DNA from: Galaxea fascicularis
Taxonomy: Eukaryota; Cnidaria; Anthozoa; Scleractinia; Euphylliidae
Length of the DNA stretch: 64,000 bases
NCBI GenBank assembly: GCA_948470475.1
Contig: OX419341.1
Span: 6,317,853 to 6,381,852, forward strand
Reading direction: 5' to 3'
In this document: one piece after another, positions 48,103-61,900 of the stretch
How positions within the stretch are numbered: position 1 is the first letter of the stretch
Layout: every line of letters starts with the position of its first letter
Position numbers and translations under genes: made by a program
Notes under the pieces: generated by a model
Database searches by the model: none
What the model was told of the DNA's origin: nothing
The model's input: only the letters and a program-made list of their open reading frames with translations

Positions 48103-49849
48103 AATTACAAATCAGCATTTTTGGCGACTGGGACGCGGCGTGAATAGGACCGTGTGAATGTTGCCAAGTAAACAGTTCTGTTCAAGAGACTTTTACTTGG
48201 CATGACAGGTGATGCGCGACGTTTTTAAAACTTGTTACCTGAGACGAAATGAATTTTCGTGGGATAACGATTGCTTCACCATTTCAAGTACACGGTTTAG
48301 TTGTAATTTAGTCCTTACAAACAACTACATCACAATCGGTAAGGCCTGAAAAAAATCCATTATTATTGAATTTTCTTTAATTTCATATGATTTTTGAAGA
48401 GAACTGCTTAATTATTACCGGTTCGATGTTCTCTGAAGAACCTCCCTGATATCAAGATTCTTCATCTGACTTCGTGTACGTACGCAAACGACGAGCCGGA
48501 AGCAATCTGATTTATAAAGACTTTCCAAATCGCTTGACACATTTCAATGAAACTACATAGTCAATAGATCGAATAAATTTCTCGATTTCCGTGAATTTGT
48601 CAAGGAAATATCTCACTGGCAGCCATTTAAATTTGAGAAAAAACAGAAAATCCAGATGTTTTCACTTACTATGAATTAGGTGCATGATCCATTCTGTGTG
48701 TTAACTGCACATGTAAACTGTGAAAATAATTGTGAATATAAGCTTATAAGCCGGAAACAATATCGATCATTTAATGCAGCAAAATGCCCCGCTAAACTTG
48801 TGACTATAAACTGAAAGACCTCACATTTCCTGTATTGGCTGCATTGTGTAAATGATCGACAGAAAATCATGTTGTTGTTACATCTGTAAGCTTAATGATA
48901 AACAACAAATCAGGGTAAATAATCTTCATCTTCGTGTTTCTCGAAGGAGATTATTCTTGGCTTGAAATACATTGTGTGTTTTCCGAAGGAAATTAAAAGG
49001 GAGTTGTTATATCGTGGCTTTTGTTCGCTTTGTTACGTCATACGTTGAGTTACATCAGTACGCCCTTGCGCAGTAGAGGATATTAAAAGAGTACAGTTAC
49101 GGTGTCTCAACAAGGTTCGTTCTTTACTCCTAATTTCGTGCTCGGAATTCCTCAGTTATAACAGGAGCAACCCATACAGAGGATTAGTAAGAGCCACACG
49201 TTTCACCAATGGCCACTGACGACATTCGATCAGTAAGCGGCCTCTATGCTATAAAATTTCCATAGCAGGTTAATTAAAACCTGAAAAAATCCTTACGAAA
49301 AAAACACTTGGCATGCTCTTGGAAATCATGCCGAAACCCTGTGACTAGCTATTAATGAAAAGAGCAAGAAATCGTTGTAAATAACATTTCTCGAAGCTCC
49401 TTGATATCGCCCAATTTGCTTCAAACACAAGCACATGGAAGACCTTTGGATTAAACAGTCGAGAAGTACCGAGAGAACGCTAGGACCGCGAGATCTATCC
49501 GAGGATTAGGTCCACGGGCGCACTCTGATTGGCTACAAAGATTAGGGTTACGGACTTACTTGCAAGGACGATGACGTTAGTAGCTACGCCTTTTCGAGGG
49601 ATTCAAAGTTTGATAGTGGCCCAAAGCGTGTAGGTGTCAATGACAGTTTTTCTGGGGTATTATTCGGTCGAAGATACTACATATATATTTTATTGTTCCT
49701 TTTGCAATCCGCGCACAGTCTCCACTCCTCACATATCTATTTAGGAGAGGAGAAAATAGTTACATGATGGCATTTTTTTCTTTATTTTCCTTTTCTTGTA
49801 GATCTGAGGGCTTCAAAACGACTTGATGTGGTGACGGGTTTTTAATCCT

Positions 49850-49907
49850 ATGACGCCCTTTTTAATATTATACGCAGTTTTCCTTGCAATAAATGCCTCC
49901 TTATCTG
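49850..49907 (+). CDS. Lectin gene exon 1 (signal peptide)
   Basis: Encodes MTPFLILYAVFLAINASLS, a hydrophobic signal sequence, and ends one base into a Gly codon at donor gtaagt. Chosen as start because it is the first ATG with a signal sequence that joins exon 2 in phase. Confidence 0.8.
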
Positions 49908-52900
49908 GTAAGTTTAAGTATTGTTGTTTCTTTTATCTGGCCTTTATAGCCATCCATTCTGAACCATTTTTTATTATTTTCTGGTCCAAGGAGCATCCAA
50001 AATTATAATTTCATGAATTACAAACTCATTTGCACAAACAATGTAGTCAGAGACTACTTTTAAAATGCAGAAACCATAGGATTTTAGATGAATGCAGCAC
50101 ACGGGAAACTTCATATTGTTGTCCTAGTAACGTGGCTAAATGATTCTGACAACTGTTCCTTATCTTAAATACGTGTTGAACCCAAAGCAACGCATTTTTA
50201 ACTCTAAACAGTTATTTCTGAAGGTCCGTACCCCTTCCTATTTATTATTTAATATTATCATTTTTTACCAATAAAATAACTGTATACGTACGGTACAAAT
50301 AAGAATGTTGTGCGTCGCAACCATGATGTGGAACGGAAATGTTTGATCGTTTAGTTTTGGCCGTGACTTAATTATAACATGCGTCTTTTTACAGAGGTTG
50401 CCAAACAACAGTAGCCGTATTTGTGACTAGTATCTACAATGTAGGACAAAACTCTTAGGACAATTCCCGCTTTACCTCCTCCCCCCATTACAATGTTAAT
50501 TTTTAGCGCTCGCGAAAACGCAGATTATTCCATCGACGGCTCGAATATTTCAACATTGTCTGGGAGAGAGGGGGGTTCTAAAAACCGCCGCAAGAGAACA
50601 AATTGCGATCGTGTTATGTCGATAGAAGTGTGCGAAGTGAAATTTGTCAAGTGTCCCAAGGTCTTATGACCGGCATTGTCAGGGCATGATTCTTAACAAG
50701 TCTGACGCAGCTAATACCGAGATGAAGTTCCACTAGGGTTGTCGTTATCATATTTTGTTCATGTCTTATTAAGGAGCCTGTTCCACTTTACTTCTTCCAT
50801 CGGGAAAGTGTTGTGTCTTCCCTTTTGAGTATAATGGGAGACTGTACAATAGCTGCTCAACAGCCGGTTCGCTAGGAAGGCCATGGTGTGCCACATCAGC
50901 TAATTTTTCCCAGGATGGAGATTGGGGATACTGCGAATGTAAGAACATTATTTCAATAATATTTATGATCTTGCCCTCTTAATTATTTAAAATGCTTAGT
51001 GGATATAAGACCTTCGGAAATAGGGTCTTCCAGAATATTTTTCGCACAATAAAAATAATAAACTTTAAATTTTCTGATAACTCTTATTTAGCTGATGTCA
51101 AGCGAAAATATATAAAAAAAATAGTCGTTCATGATAAAAACCTGATGGTTGTCTCTATTTTGTAAAGTTTGAAAAGTTTGTTTTTATTGCACCAAAACGT
51201 ATTTAGAGAGGTCATTTTTGGGGAGCTCCATCGAGAAGCTTGCTAGACTCACGCGGAACATAGGCGATGAGAGATCGCTAAACTGACATACCAAAAGTCT
51301 GCGATCATAATTCATGAAAAACAAAAACAAAAAAAACAAAAAACAGACAGGCAGATGGATAGATGAACAAACAGACATACAGATCGGACAGACAGACAGA
51401 CAGACAGACAGAGAGGGACGGATGGACGGACAGACAGCCAGACAGATAGGACATACAGTCAGACAGACAGAGACAGACGGACGGACGGACGGGCGGACAG
51501 CCATACAGGCAGACAGACAGACAGAGACACCGCCGAGATGACTAACTGAGCTCTTTGCTACTCGACAAATATCATAACATTTTATCTTTCCATGTCTTCC
51601 GCTTTTCCTCTTAGGGCAGCAGGGCTGGTGTTCCCCAGGGTGGTACCAAATCAATAACCGATGCGTGTTTGTCAGCCCGATCGAATCTCACTATTTTGAC
51701 GATGATGATGGTGGCCACCGATGGAACAATGCACGGAAGGCCTGCAACGAGAAGGGCGCAGAGTTAATGATGCCCCGGAGTATTCAGTCCCTGAGCGCGC
51801 TTTTATTTCTGCATCAAACGAGCGGATTTCTTTATCGCAGGCCACTGTTCCTTGGGTCAAGAGAAAATTTCAATCTGCAGTGGAGATGGTTAAACGGAAC
51901 GATGATCTCGCCGGATCTGTGGGGGTCGGCGGAGCCTAGCCCGGAAGATAGAAGATGCGGAGTGATTGAAAACTTTGAAAAACGATGGTTTCAGAGAGGT
52001 TGTGGGTGGTGGCTGGCCAGTAAAATATGCGGGCGTTTCAAAAGGGCATATATTTGTGAGAAACTACCAGGTAGGTTAATAAGGTATTTTCTGCCAAAAG
52101 TTGCAGTGCTGTTGTACTCGTGAGGCAATTTCTATATGGGACTCGTGTCGCAATTTTAATTTGTTGCAACGCGAATTGTACGAAAAGATGCATACTACAA
52201 TATACCTGTTTAAAGAACATGACTCGAAATTTTTGTTGCCGTAATTGATGCAAAATATAATGTAGGGGTGAATGCCATTTTTAGCTAAGCATTTTGCAGA
52301 GCATGCTGCAACATTGTTTTTTTTTTCAATTGCGCAAAGGGATATTGCATCCGGCAGTTGCCGATGAATGCTTTACGCAGACTTAGACGGTTGAACCTTT
52401 TTTTCACTGATGTATAAACGATTACTGGAAGTCACTAGCGGTTTAGCTATGGACTCCTAATTGCAAAAAAAAATCTAAAACTAATTGGTAGGATCATGTT
52501 GACCCATCTGTCCAGATGATCACGCGGTCACGACGAACGCTTTAGTTGGTCAAAGAAAACAGCTATCATATGCATGGCTGTTGGTCCTAAGCTGGCCCAT
52601 ACAGGAGTGGATGAGCATAATTGTTGCGAGAGCGTTTGTTTTTGTTGGGCAGGAAAAATACCATTCAATCATTCGCAGAAGAATAAAAGGAGGAGTCAGT
52701 AGGCAATATAGTGCACTGCAGCTTCCTAGAGAAGGAAGGAGACCATGACAAGGAAAAATGGCGACTATTTAAACAGCGAAGTCTAAAACATCTGTAGAAT
52801 GAAGATATCGGCAAGTAATAGAATAGGGAATTATTAATAATAATCGAGTTTCAGTGGAGGTAACAAAAGGATAATAGAAGCTAATCAATAATAATAATAA

Positions 52901-55900
52901 TAATAATAACACTGAATAATATTGAAAATTTAAAAAGCGCAACTTCCCATAAAAAAGGTCACGTGCTCTTTGCATGTTTCAAAATGAAATATAAAAATGC
53001 TTATTTACATTAAATGGTAAAAAAATCTGGTTAATGGAAAGGCATCTTAAAATAATGCGTCTTTAAACTCTGCCTAAAAATATTAAGATTCGTCTCGTTC
53101 CTAATATGTGAGAGCAATGCATTCCATGTTTTGGGCTCTGCTACAACAAATGCCCTGTCTCCTAAAGTCTTTGTTTTACTTGTAGGAGATAATACTAATT
53201 TAAACCAGCTTCATGCTTTTATTTTAGTGAATAACACTTGTGAGCAAGGATACACATTTATAACAGACAGCTGTTACATGATAAATACCCGGTATCGCCT
53301 TTGGGAAGACGCTGAGGGGGATTGCAAAAGAAAAGAGGGTTATCTGGCAATCATCGATACAAGGAAAAAGTTCGACCAGCTAGTTTCACTCATCGAGTCA
53401 AAGACTTCAGCACCTCTTCTCAACATTGGTTTGCTTAGAGATCTAAGTAGATGGTTATGGCTGGATGGGACATCTTTGGACTCATCTCTTTTTGCCACGG
53501 GCTATCCAAAGCTGACTGACCAAGGGGAAACTTGCATAGCAGCCCACGGTCTGCATCCCGTAATCGTCAACGTACTGTGTAGTGGAAGTTACGGTTATGC
53601 CTGTGAAAGTATTGAAGGTAAGAGAAATGTCTTTGCTTCGGTACAGCAGGTCTTCTGTTATTATTATGCACCCATCCGCTGTATGTATCCCTGCGGATGG
53701 TGATCAAAGTATCAGGCTTTTAACTTAGCAGTTTCAAAAATTTCGTTCCCCTTCAAGAATAATTTCACTTTGTAACTGTAACAGTTAAATATAAAATAAA
53801 GGGACTTTTGAGGTCGAACAAAGAACCTCTTTGTTCAAAGGAAAGAATGACGTCATGCCATATTGGGTCCGCCATCTTGAATGTGTGAGTGTTGAAAACC
53901 GTCTGCGAACTATCAAAATCAAATAAAACTGATAAAAACCAAAACCCTTAACACTAAAATGGTTCCAAATAAGGACAAGAAATTCCAAATAGCAAAAAAA
54001 GGCTCTGGTTGTTCAATTTGCTCGTTAAAATGTGTTTTTGACGGTTTGAAGTTTTTAGGAAAATGATAAATCATGAAACTTAAAATATTGCCCTAAGATA
54101 GTTTTAGGAAGGCTTTGTAGCTTCATAGCAACTAATTCACAATGGCTTTAATGTCCCCACATTGTGTCCATCCCCTTCGCACAAGCTCTGATATACCGTA
54201 GCAGAGTTGCATTTCGTGCTACCTCAAAATAATGTATCACATTAAATTCGGTTGGGCATTTTTTTTTCACTGTTGTAATTGCAAGCTTACCATATATGAT
54301 TAATCAAGAAAATATTAACAGTCATACCCTGCTTTACCTGTCATTTTTGTAACCTTCGTTCAGTTTCAGATACAAACGAATACCATGGAAAACGCCGTTC
54401 TCAAATCGCATGGGATATGAAGAAGCTCCGTTGTCTCTCACGTTCTTTTGCAAGCCTTATGCTCCTCTTAAGTAAATTGTAATAAACTGTGAAAATAATT
54501 TCTCTTTGGCCTTCATTCACTAGAGAATCACGCTTGAGTGCTGTTCAACCGTTACTCCAACTGGTTCATTGATTAATATGATTTCTCGAAAGGGAATGTT
54601 GCCTATAAAAGTTTTACGCAGAGTTCAAGTGTGGCTACGGGGAGCAATTCATCATTTGCAGTTGACACCAATCTCACAACTTGCTTTTACTCGAAAAAAG
54701 TAAGTTCGTAGAATTTAAGTGGTATTCATGACATATGCCTGAATTTTCAATACACCTACCTAGCTATGACGGCGGTATTGTTCCGGATTTTTTACCTGCC
54801 TGCAGGCTGCAATGCATGCCGATCGTACAGTACGTTAATGACCAAATTTTCGTCACGTGCCGTTTCAAAGTCGCATAGTAAACAGAGGATTACACGAGAG
54901 AATGGCGAACTGATCTTGTATTGCAAGCTATAACTTGAGTAGACAGGAAATATAGCATTCTCGTTTGAGCATACTCTTAAAATACCTCCTAAATTCAGTT
55001 GTTTCCAGGGTGTTTATGGCGCAAATGGCCCTGAGAGGTTATTTTAATTGCGATCTCTACAAATTTCGTTTGACTGAGATGTACTCTCACACATATAGGA
55101 ATCAGATCCCTGGCTTAAAATTCAACTGCCCAAAGAATTCTCCATCTACAAAGTGAGAATTGAAAACATGAAGAACATGACGAATGAAAGACCTCTAACA
55201 TTGACTGTTTGGCCCCGAGATCGAGATGATTCTGGCCCTCCTCTCCGTTGTGAAAAAAATGAACTATCTAGCCCAAATCTGGAATACGATTGTCTTCCTC
55301 CAGTTAAAGGAGAATTTCTACTCGTTAAAGTTCCAAACGGCTTCAACACAACCTTAGTCTTATGTCTTGTAACTGTTTTGGGATTAGGTAAGTCATATAT
55401 TGTCTTATGCCATTTACTACTGACTTCTATTTTGGTGTTTTGGTAGCTTAGGTGAACATAACATTTATAACATTTTATCAGATCGCAGTACATTGCTTCT
55501 AAGTTGTTAAGGTTGCTGTAGACCTTCAGGAGTGTCTTCCGGAAAATCTTTTGTACCGGCGTCCCTTGTGAAAAAACCTTTACAAAGTACATATCACTGT
55601 AAAGCTAATAAAATGTAGAATCTGGAGAAATGATTATTTTAAAGATTTGGTCTAATGGTAAGCGCGTGTGAGCCCTTATATGCGAAACTGGTGATGTTTG
55701 CTAAACTAAATTACCTGCTTTTGTGTTCTCACGGATGCCAAAACAAACCGTTCTGTGTCAATCAGCAGGCGATGACCCATAAAAGTGTGTGAGGCTTTTG
55801 TGATATTCTGATTGGTTGCTGACAAAATCTATTTGGAACTTAGCGAATAGAATATTTGCCAATCTTCGTCACGTAAAAGGGCGTAAAACCAGGAGAATTT

Positions 55901-58900
55901 GAAATATCAAAAAAGGCTCACACACTTTGGAACGTTAACAACCAAGGAACATTTTGGCCAAATTTCGCGAAAATCTGTCAAATCTACATACCCTAGCAAG
56001 GGAATTGGCGCAAAACTAAAGCCCAAGTTTATTAACCCTTAAGTATTTTTCCGTTATTCGTTAACTCTCCTTGGAAAACGTTTTTTTCTCGATATCTCAC
56101 GATCATTTAACAATTTCAAAATATTTTTTTCACCAAATTATAAATCAATGTTTAAGCTTTGCAACAAATGAAAAAAAAAATTTTTCGAAAATTTCTTCCT
56201 TGAAGGTCTACAGTAACCTTAAATTGACTGGCGGCGTGGTTGTTTAATTGTCTGCAACAATGAATAAGATACCAGCAAAATCGCTTGTGGACGTTGTAAA
56301 AGTTTCAATCCAAGCTGTTCTGTGGCTGGATCAAAAGTGAAAACAGAGCTTTTATTGGTCAATATATCGGTCAAACTTATCAAGTCACCTACCGACAGCT
56401 ACCATCACTGAACTTGCTTGTTAAATAACCATGGTACAATTCCAACTAGTTATGGCTCTTGGCTACACATGATGATTCCACTTTTCTAACTACTTGCTAG
56501 AGGGGGAGGAACAGAATATGGAGGAGGGAGAAATGACCCCAAAAAAGTTGGGAGTAGGGAGAATTGAACTGGATGGACCTGGATGAGTATAGGGAGGTGG
56601 GAGAAATTGGCTCAGAGAGTAGGGAGAAGGGAGATTTACTCCCCTGTTCCTCCCCCCTCTTGCTAGGCTAGGTTCTCATTGCAAGGCAAAAAAGACTTTG
56701 CTTGTGCTTTTTTCTCAATCGCCGGCATATATATTAAAAACAGGATTGCTTTTTCAACATATTCTGTTTAGTTCAGTATGATCATAAGACCTTAACACAT
56801 CTGGCACAAAAGGATGAAATAGGATGATTGCTGCTCTCTTTTCACCTTTTTAGAGGGTTTCTTCAGAGGCTTGTAAACTGTTCATTTGGTTTTGCCCATA
56901 TTTTAACAGGACAATGTTACTTTTTATGTTTCTTACAGCTTTTACATGACAATCAAGTTTCTGTAGGCATGTTGATTGGGATTATTCGTTGGTATTATGT
57001 TATTTTCCCTTTTCAATGTAAATACCAAATCACATCCATTTAATTACGTATGGTTCAACCGAGGTTGCCGTTTTGGAGATAGACAATTTCAATATTAAAT
57101 TCCAATACGCAAATCTAGTTCCCGTCCTGGGAACGAGGTTGTTCAAGTATGGCGGTCATGCAAAAAATGAAATCATATCATGTCATTGTTTTTGTACTAA
57201 TGAGCAGGAGCGTTGTACCAAGTTTAATTATATGGCAATGATAGTACGAGCGATTTAATTGGCTGCTGAGCCGGCCGAACTTCCTTGTAACACCCGCGGA
57301 CATTACAGAAAGTTTTCTTCGCTTGGTGATTCTCGAAAGCGCAAGCTACAAAACTAATAGCGAAACTTTCCTACAGTAATAACTGCATTTAAGTGAGACA
57401 GCCTTTCAAAATTACGAAGAGGAACGTTCAGATAATGATATTTCTCATTCTGGAGAGGAAGAATAAAAAGCCATATAATAAATAACTTATTAACCTCGTC
57501 CGTTCGATCATCTCAGGGAAATCTCAGACCTCGGTCCTCGTATTGACCTCGCTATCGCTCGGTCATTATCAATGCAAGCCTCAGTCTGAGATTTCCTTAG
57601 TCACCTCACTGGTCAGGATTTAAAACTTTAGATTTACAACTGAACACAATATGAATTGTTTTGGCCTAGAAAATCTGGCGTAAAATTTAACCGAGTTTGT
57701 ATGAAATATACCAACACTCCTTACACATTGATTTCCTTTTTTCTTTCCCTCATGATTTATTAACGAGTTGTTTAGGATGTGGGGTAAATACTCCTAGACC
57801 ATCAAGAGTTAGATATTCGCGTTTAATTAACACTAAATATTTTCAGAGTCAGTGACGAACGCAAATGGAGTTCTTCGAGAAGTTTGGTATACAGGGACTG
57901 AAGATGATGGTGGAAGTCCCGATATTTTTAGAAAATGGGATCTTTTCAAAAGTCCAAGAAAGTTTTGGAATGTCATTCAAACCATGGATGCACCAAGCAA
58001 CTTTGGAAGCTACTACGCTCAAAAACTAAGTGTTTATATGAAGGCAAGTCAAGTCAAAGACTTGTTGTTGTTTTTTTCTGAAGGACTAAGATTTTTGGCG
58101 GCTCTGAGAGATTACGAGAAGGCCGACAAAAAAATCTGAAAATTACGTAAAGGTCGTCGCACATGGTGGGCACCGCCTCGTAAAACTCTGCGGCTTTCTT
58201 CGCCACTTTTTATAAAACTGGTCCAACACGAATGAGCTATCTGCTAGCATTTAGGGATGTTCGCGCCATTTAGAACTGTTATTTAGCAACCTTACTGTGC
58301 ACGCGTCATAACTCCAACATCAAGCAAGCCGGCGGCGGGCCGAAGACGGAATGTAAGTAAAAAAGTCTTCTTTTTGAGCTACAAAAGCTTTGAATGCATG
58401 AGGACCTTACTGCACCACGCGCAGAGATTTAAAAAAGTTAAAAATGCTAGAATAACTAGACGTATGCATGTATCCTTCTTTTGTTACAATCAAGCACTCA
58501 TTACAAATTTCTACTCAGGTTAACGAGAGCGGCCACCACACGTTTTACATGACATGTGATCGAGAATGTGAGTTGTGGATATACGACACTGGCGACCTGA
58601 ACAATTCGATCGGCAGTGGATTTGATGCTACCACGGAGCCTAAACTCTTGATAAAACTCAACGATAACAATAGGTTACAGCCACTAGAATGGGATAGGTA
58701 CGATTGTGTTTAAATATTGTTGTGTTTCTTTACAAACTGGTTGTCGTGTGTACTCAGATAACCGGTGGATGGCATTTTAAGGTAGTAAGAACAAAGAGGT
58801 GACTAATGTTCTTACCGCGTTTTGGCGTCATCCGTACGCTATCACAGTACAAGCGCACTGCTAAATGAGTATATTTGTTTCACACATGCCGTACATTCCC

Positions 58901-61900
58901 CTATTTTTTACTTTCTTCCTCTCATTACGTCATTCAGTGCTGCTTTTATGTTCATGTGCATGTGTCTGTACTCTGCCATAAAGCGTTTCCGCCATGACGT
59001 CACGGCAGCCATATTGGTGTACCAAAACAAAAAGACGGTTGCCCTATTGGTGTATCAAGCTAACCCTCTGGGAATTTAACTCTATTTTTATGAAAATACT
59101 TTCTTTTGTTTTATTGAACCAATATGGCTGCTGCTCACGTGGCTGCTGCTCACGTGGCTTTATAGACCAATCGAAACGCGAGGTCTGCAGCACTTATTGT
59201 ACAATTTTTCTTACCATATTACCCCTACGGCACCGCTCATGCAATCTTGTAGAAAACCCAAATGAAAACTGACGCGTGTAGGGCCAGACAAGTTGACGTG
59301 AGGCGGTCCGGAAAAAGCCGCCCGCTCCCGCACTCGGGCGCGCAGTCTGATGTATGCAATCGCAACCGGCATGTACTAAAACCAGGAACACCGGAACACC
59401 CCGGAACACCGGAACACCCAGGAACACCCGAACACCCCGGAACACCGGAACAGCCCCGAACAGCCCCGAACAGCCCGGAACAGCCGAAAAATCCCGAAAC
59501 ACCGAATTTGACGGTGTTGTTTTGTTTTCCCATTACAGACCACGGTAAAAAATTAAAATGTCAATATATTTTGTTTACCCATGTAACACGGAAGAGCTTA
59601 GAAGCATGCTCTAGAAATATAAAAAAAAGACAGAAAGAAAGAACGAAGAAATAAAAAAATAAAAGGAAGAAATAAGTTAATAAAGAATTAAAGAAATAAG
59701 CTGGTAAAGAGTTAAAGGAAGGAACAAATAAATAGTTTGAGTTTGTTTGTTTTTCTCCGGGTTTTCCGCTTTTCCTCCCTTCACAAAAACCAACACTTCT
59801 AAATTCTAATTCGATCTCATACACGTACACTTTATAACGAGCTCTAGGCTCTTTCGTTATGCGTGGGTAAACAAATTACATTGATATTTAATTTTTGACG
59901 GGGTTCGTAATGGGAAAACAAAACAGCACCGTCAAATTCGGTGTTTCGGGATTTTTCGGGCTGTTCCGGTGTTCCTGGTTTTAGTACATGCCATCGCAAC
60001 CTGTGTAGGTCCAAAATTTTCAACACTACGTAGTCATATGTTAAAATGCTCGTTGACTGAGTTAGGTTGGGCCGGATGGGAAATATATTCCCCCCTAACC
60101 CCCACTCAGGCAATAAGTACATAGTTTATGACATTGGATTCAACAAAACTTTGCTTTATTTTTAGGGTGCCCAGCAAGCAGACGTCAAAGCCTACCTTTC
60201 TCTCCCGTTGTCGTCTTTACGGTATAGAGGTTTACATGCGAGAGACAGTGTTAATGGACCATCTCTCCGTAGGAATAAAGTTTCCAAATGGTCATGAAGA
60301 AAAACCAATGAAAGATAATAATTTATTTTGGTTGAAAACAGGTGTGTCTAGCAGTTTTATAAATGTGATAAATCAAATTATTTTGGTGAAGTTTGGTGAA
60401 GTTTGTTTACTTAGTTTAGTTTTGATCAATAACTATCGGAAAAAGATTGCCCTATGGAGGTATACTTATAAAGCCCGTCGATAAGCATAGTACGAGAGGA
60501 AAGGTGCAACAAACCTGTGATTCACCGTGAAAAGAGAAACTCGTAGTAAAAGCACCAAATCAAGTGGTTTCTCTTTCACTGCTAAAGCTAGAATCACAGA
60601 AACACAGACTTTGCATTTTGTGTCGCCTTTTGGTATACTTCCATGAAAATGATTGGATTCGCGGAGAACGTGGATCAAGAGGCAGTGCGAGAAGCACTGG
60701 TAGAAAAGCGTTGTAAAAGAATGAGTATGCGGCACAACCTTGGCAATCATGAGTCTGGTACTAAAAATTCTGGTAAGTCCGGACACGCAAAGTTGGCTTT
60801 ATCAACTGTACAGAAATTCTAAAACCTGACATTTTGAGCGTTAGCCCTCTGAAACACCAAATTCAATTCGTAAGAACAATTTGCTATGACGGAGGGCTAA
60901 CTCTCGAAACGTTTGCTTTTTGAATGGCCAATTTGTAAGATCAACTCCGTTGATAAAAGCAGGTTTTCGTGTACAACTCCCCGCCGACGCAGCACCACAG
61001 TTTCTTTAGAATCTAACCCCTTCATTAAGTTTGATGGAGTCTGGTTTGACCAAATTTCCTAGGCTTTAAAAAAAAAAAAAAGGCTAGAAGAAAAGCCGGT
61101 AAATCTTTCCTGGCAAGCCAGCCAGGTCAAAAGTTTCTAGAAATGTCTGCGGGTGAGGCTGGTTAAGGCGGAGAAATTAGATCGAACTAAAAAACCTAGG
61201 TTACACTGGTTTTCCTTGGCTTCAAGGGTCACCACCCACAAGAAAAAAAAATAGAAAACGAGCTTGGTAAAAGCGCAGCAAAATTATTCACATGTAAAGG
61301 CGAAGCAAAATGATTCCAAGAGCTTGGCTGGTACTAGAGAACGCAATCATAATTCTGAAAAAATGCCATATTTTTGTGTGGCCTTTTTTCCTTTTAATTT
61401 TTAATTCAATCAATGTTTGTTTTTCAGGTGAAAGGCATCTCAAATTTGGCGACATTCGATTTCACCCTGGCAACCAATTTTCGGCGGAAATTGGATCCTT
61501 TATGTCCATCACAGGTTGTCAATCTGAGCTTTTTTAGTTCTTTTATTCTCATCGGGGTTATTTTTTTTTCGTTCTTTTTTTCGACATTCAGTTGACCAAA
61601 TAATAACTCCGAGGGTCGCATCTTACATTCACGTCAGTCACACGGCGATCAGCAAAGAAAAGTTGAGATGTCCTATCACACAGATTTTAAAACATTGACC
61701 AACAAATTCAATATGTTTTCTCGTCATAGGATACTATAACTATTGCTGCCAGGGAATGTTCTGTCCTGACTGCAACCTTAAAGTCTTTATTACGATATTA
61801 AACAACACTTACACGCTCAACTCGTCTCTGCCGATGGACTGCCGAGAAAACGTCTTCAACTTGTCGCTGAACGCTAATGCGCCACCAGGAAAATATTCCA

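Larger units (their letters stand above)
46771..49849. other. Intergenic and upstream region of the lectin gene
   Basis: Holds a SINE (47034-47270) and a MITE (47895-48102), otherwise AT-rich unique-looking DNA. The lectin promoter and any 5' untranslated exon should lie toward 49849, but I cannot define a start site. Confidence 0.5.

Noticed and set aside
53131..53227. N-terminal extension of C-type lectin exon 3 from an upstream ATG
   Set aside because: It covers a LINE fragment read in the wrong strand; the acceptor at 53226-53227 joins exon 2 in phase.
55146..55592. 148-codon frame on the minus strand
   Set aside because: Antisense shadow of the F-type lectin exon (55099-55387).
59194..59654. 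Pro/Gly/Cys-rich repetitive frames (PEHPGT or VPGCSG repeats)
   Set aside because: Translations of the GGAACACC array in the foldback element, not a gene.
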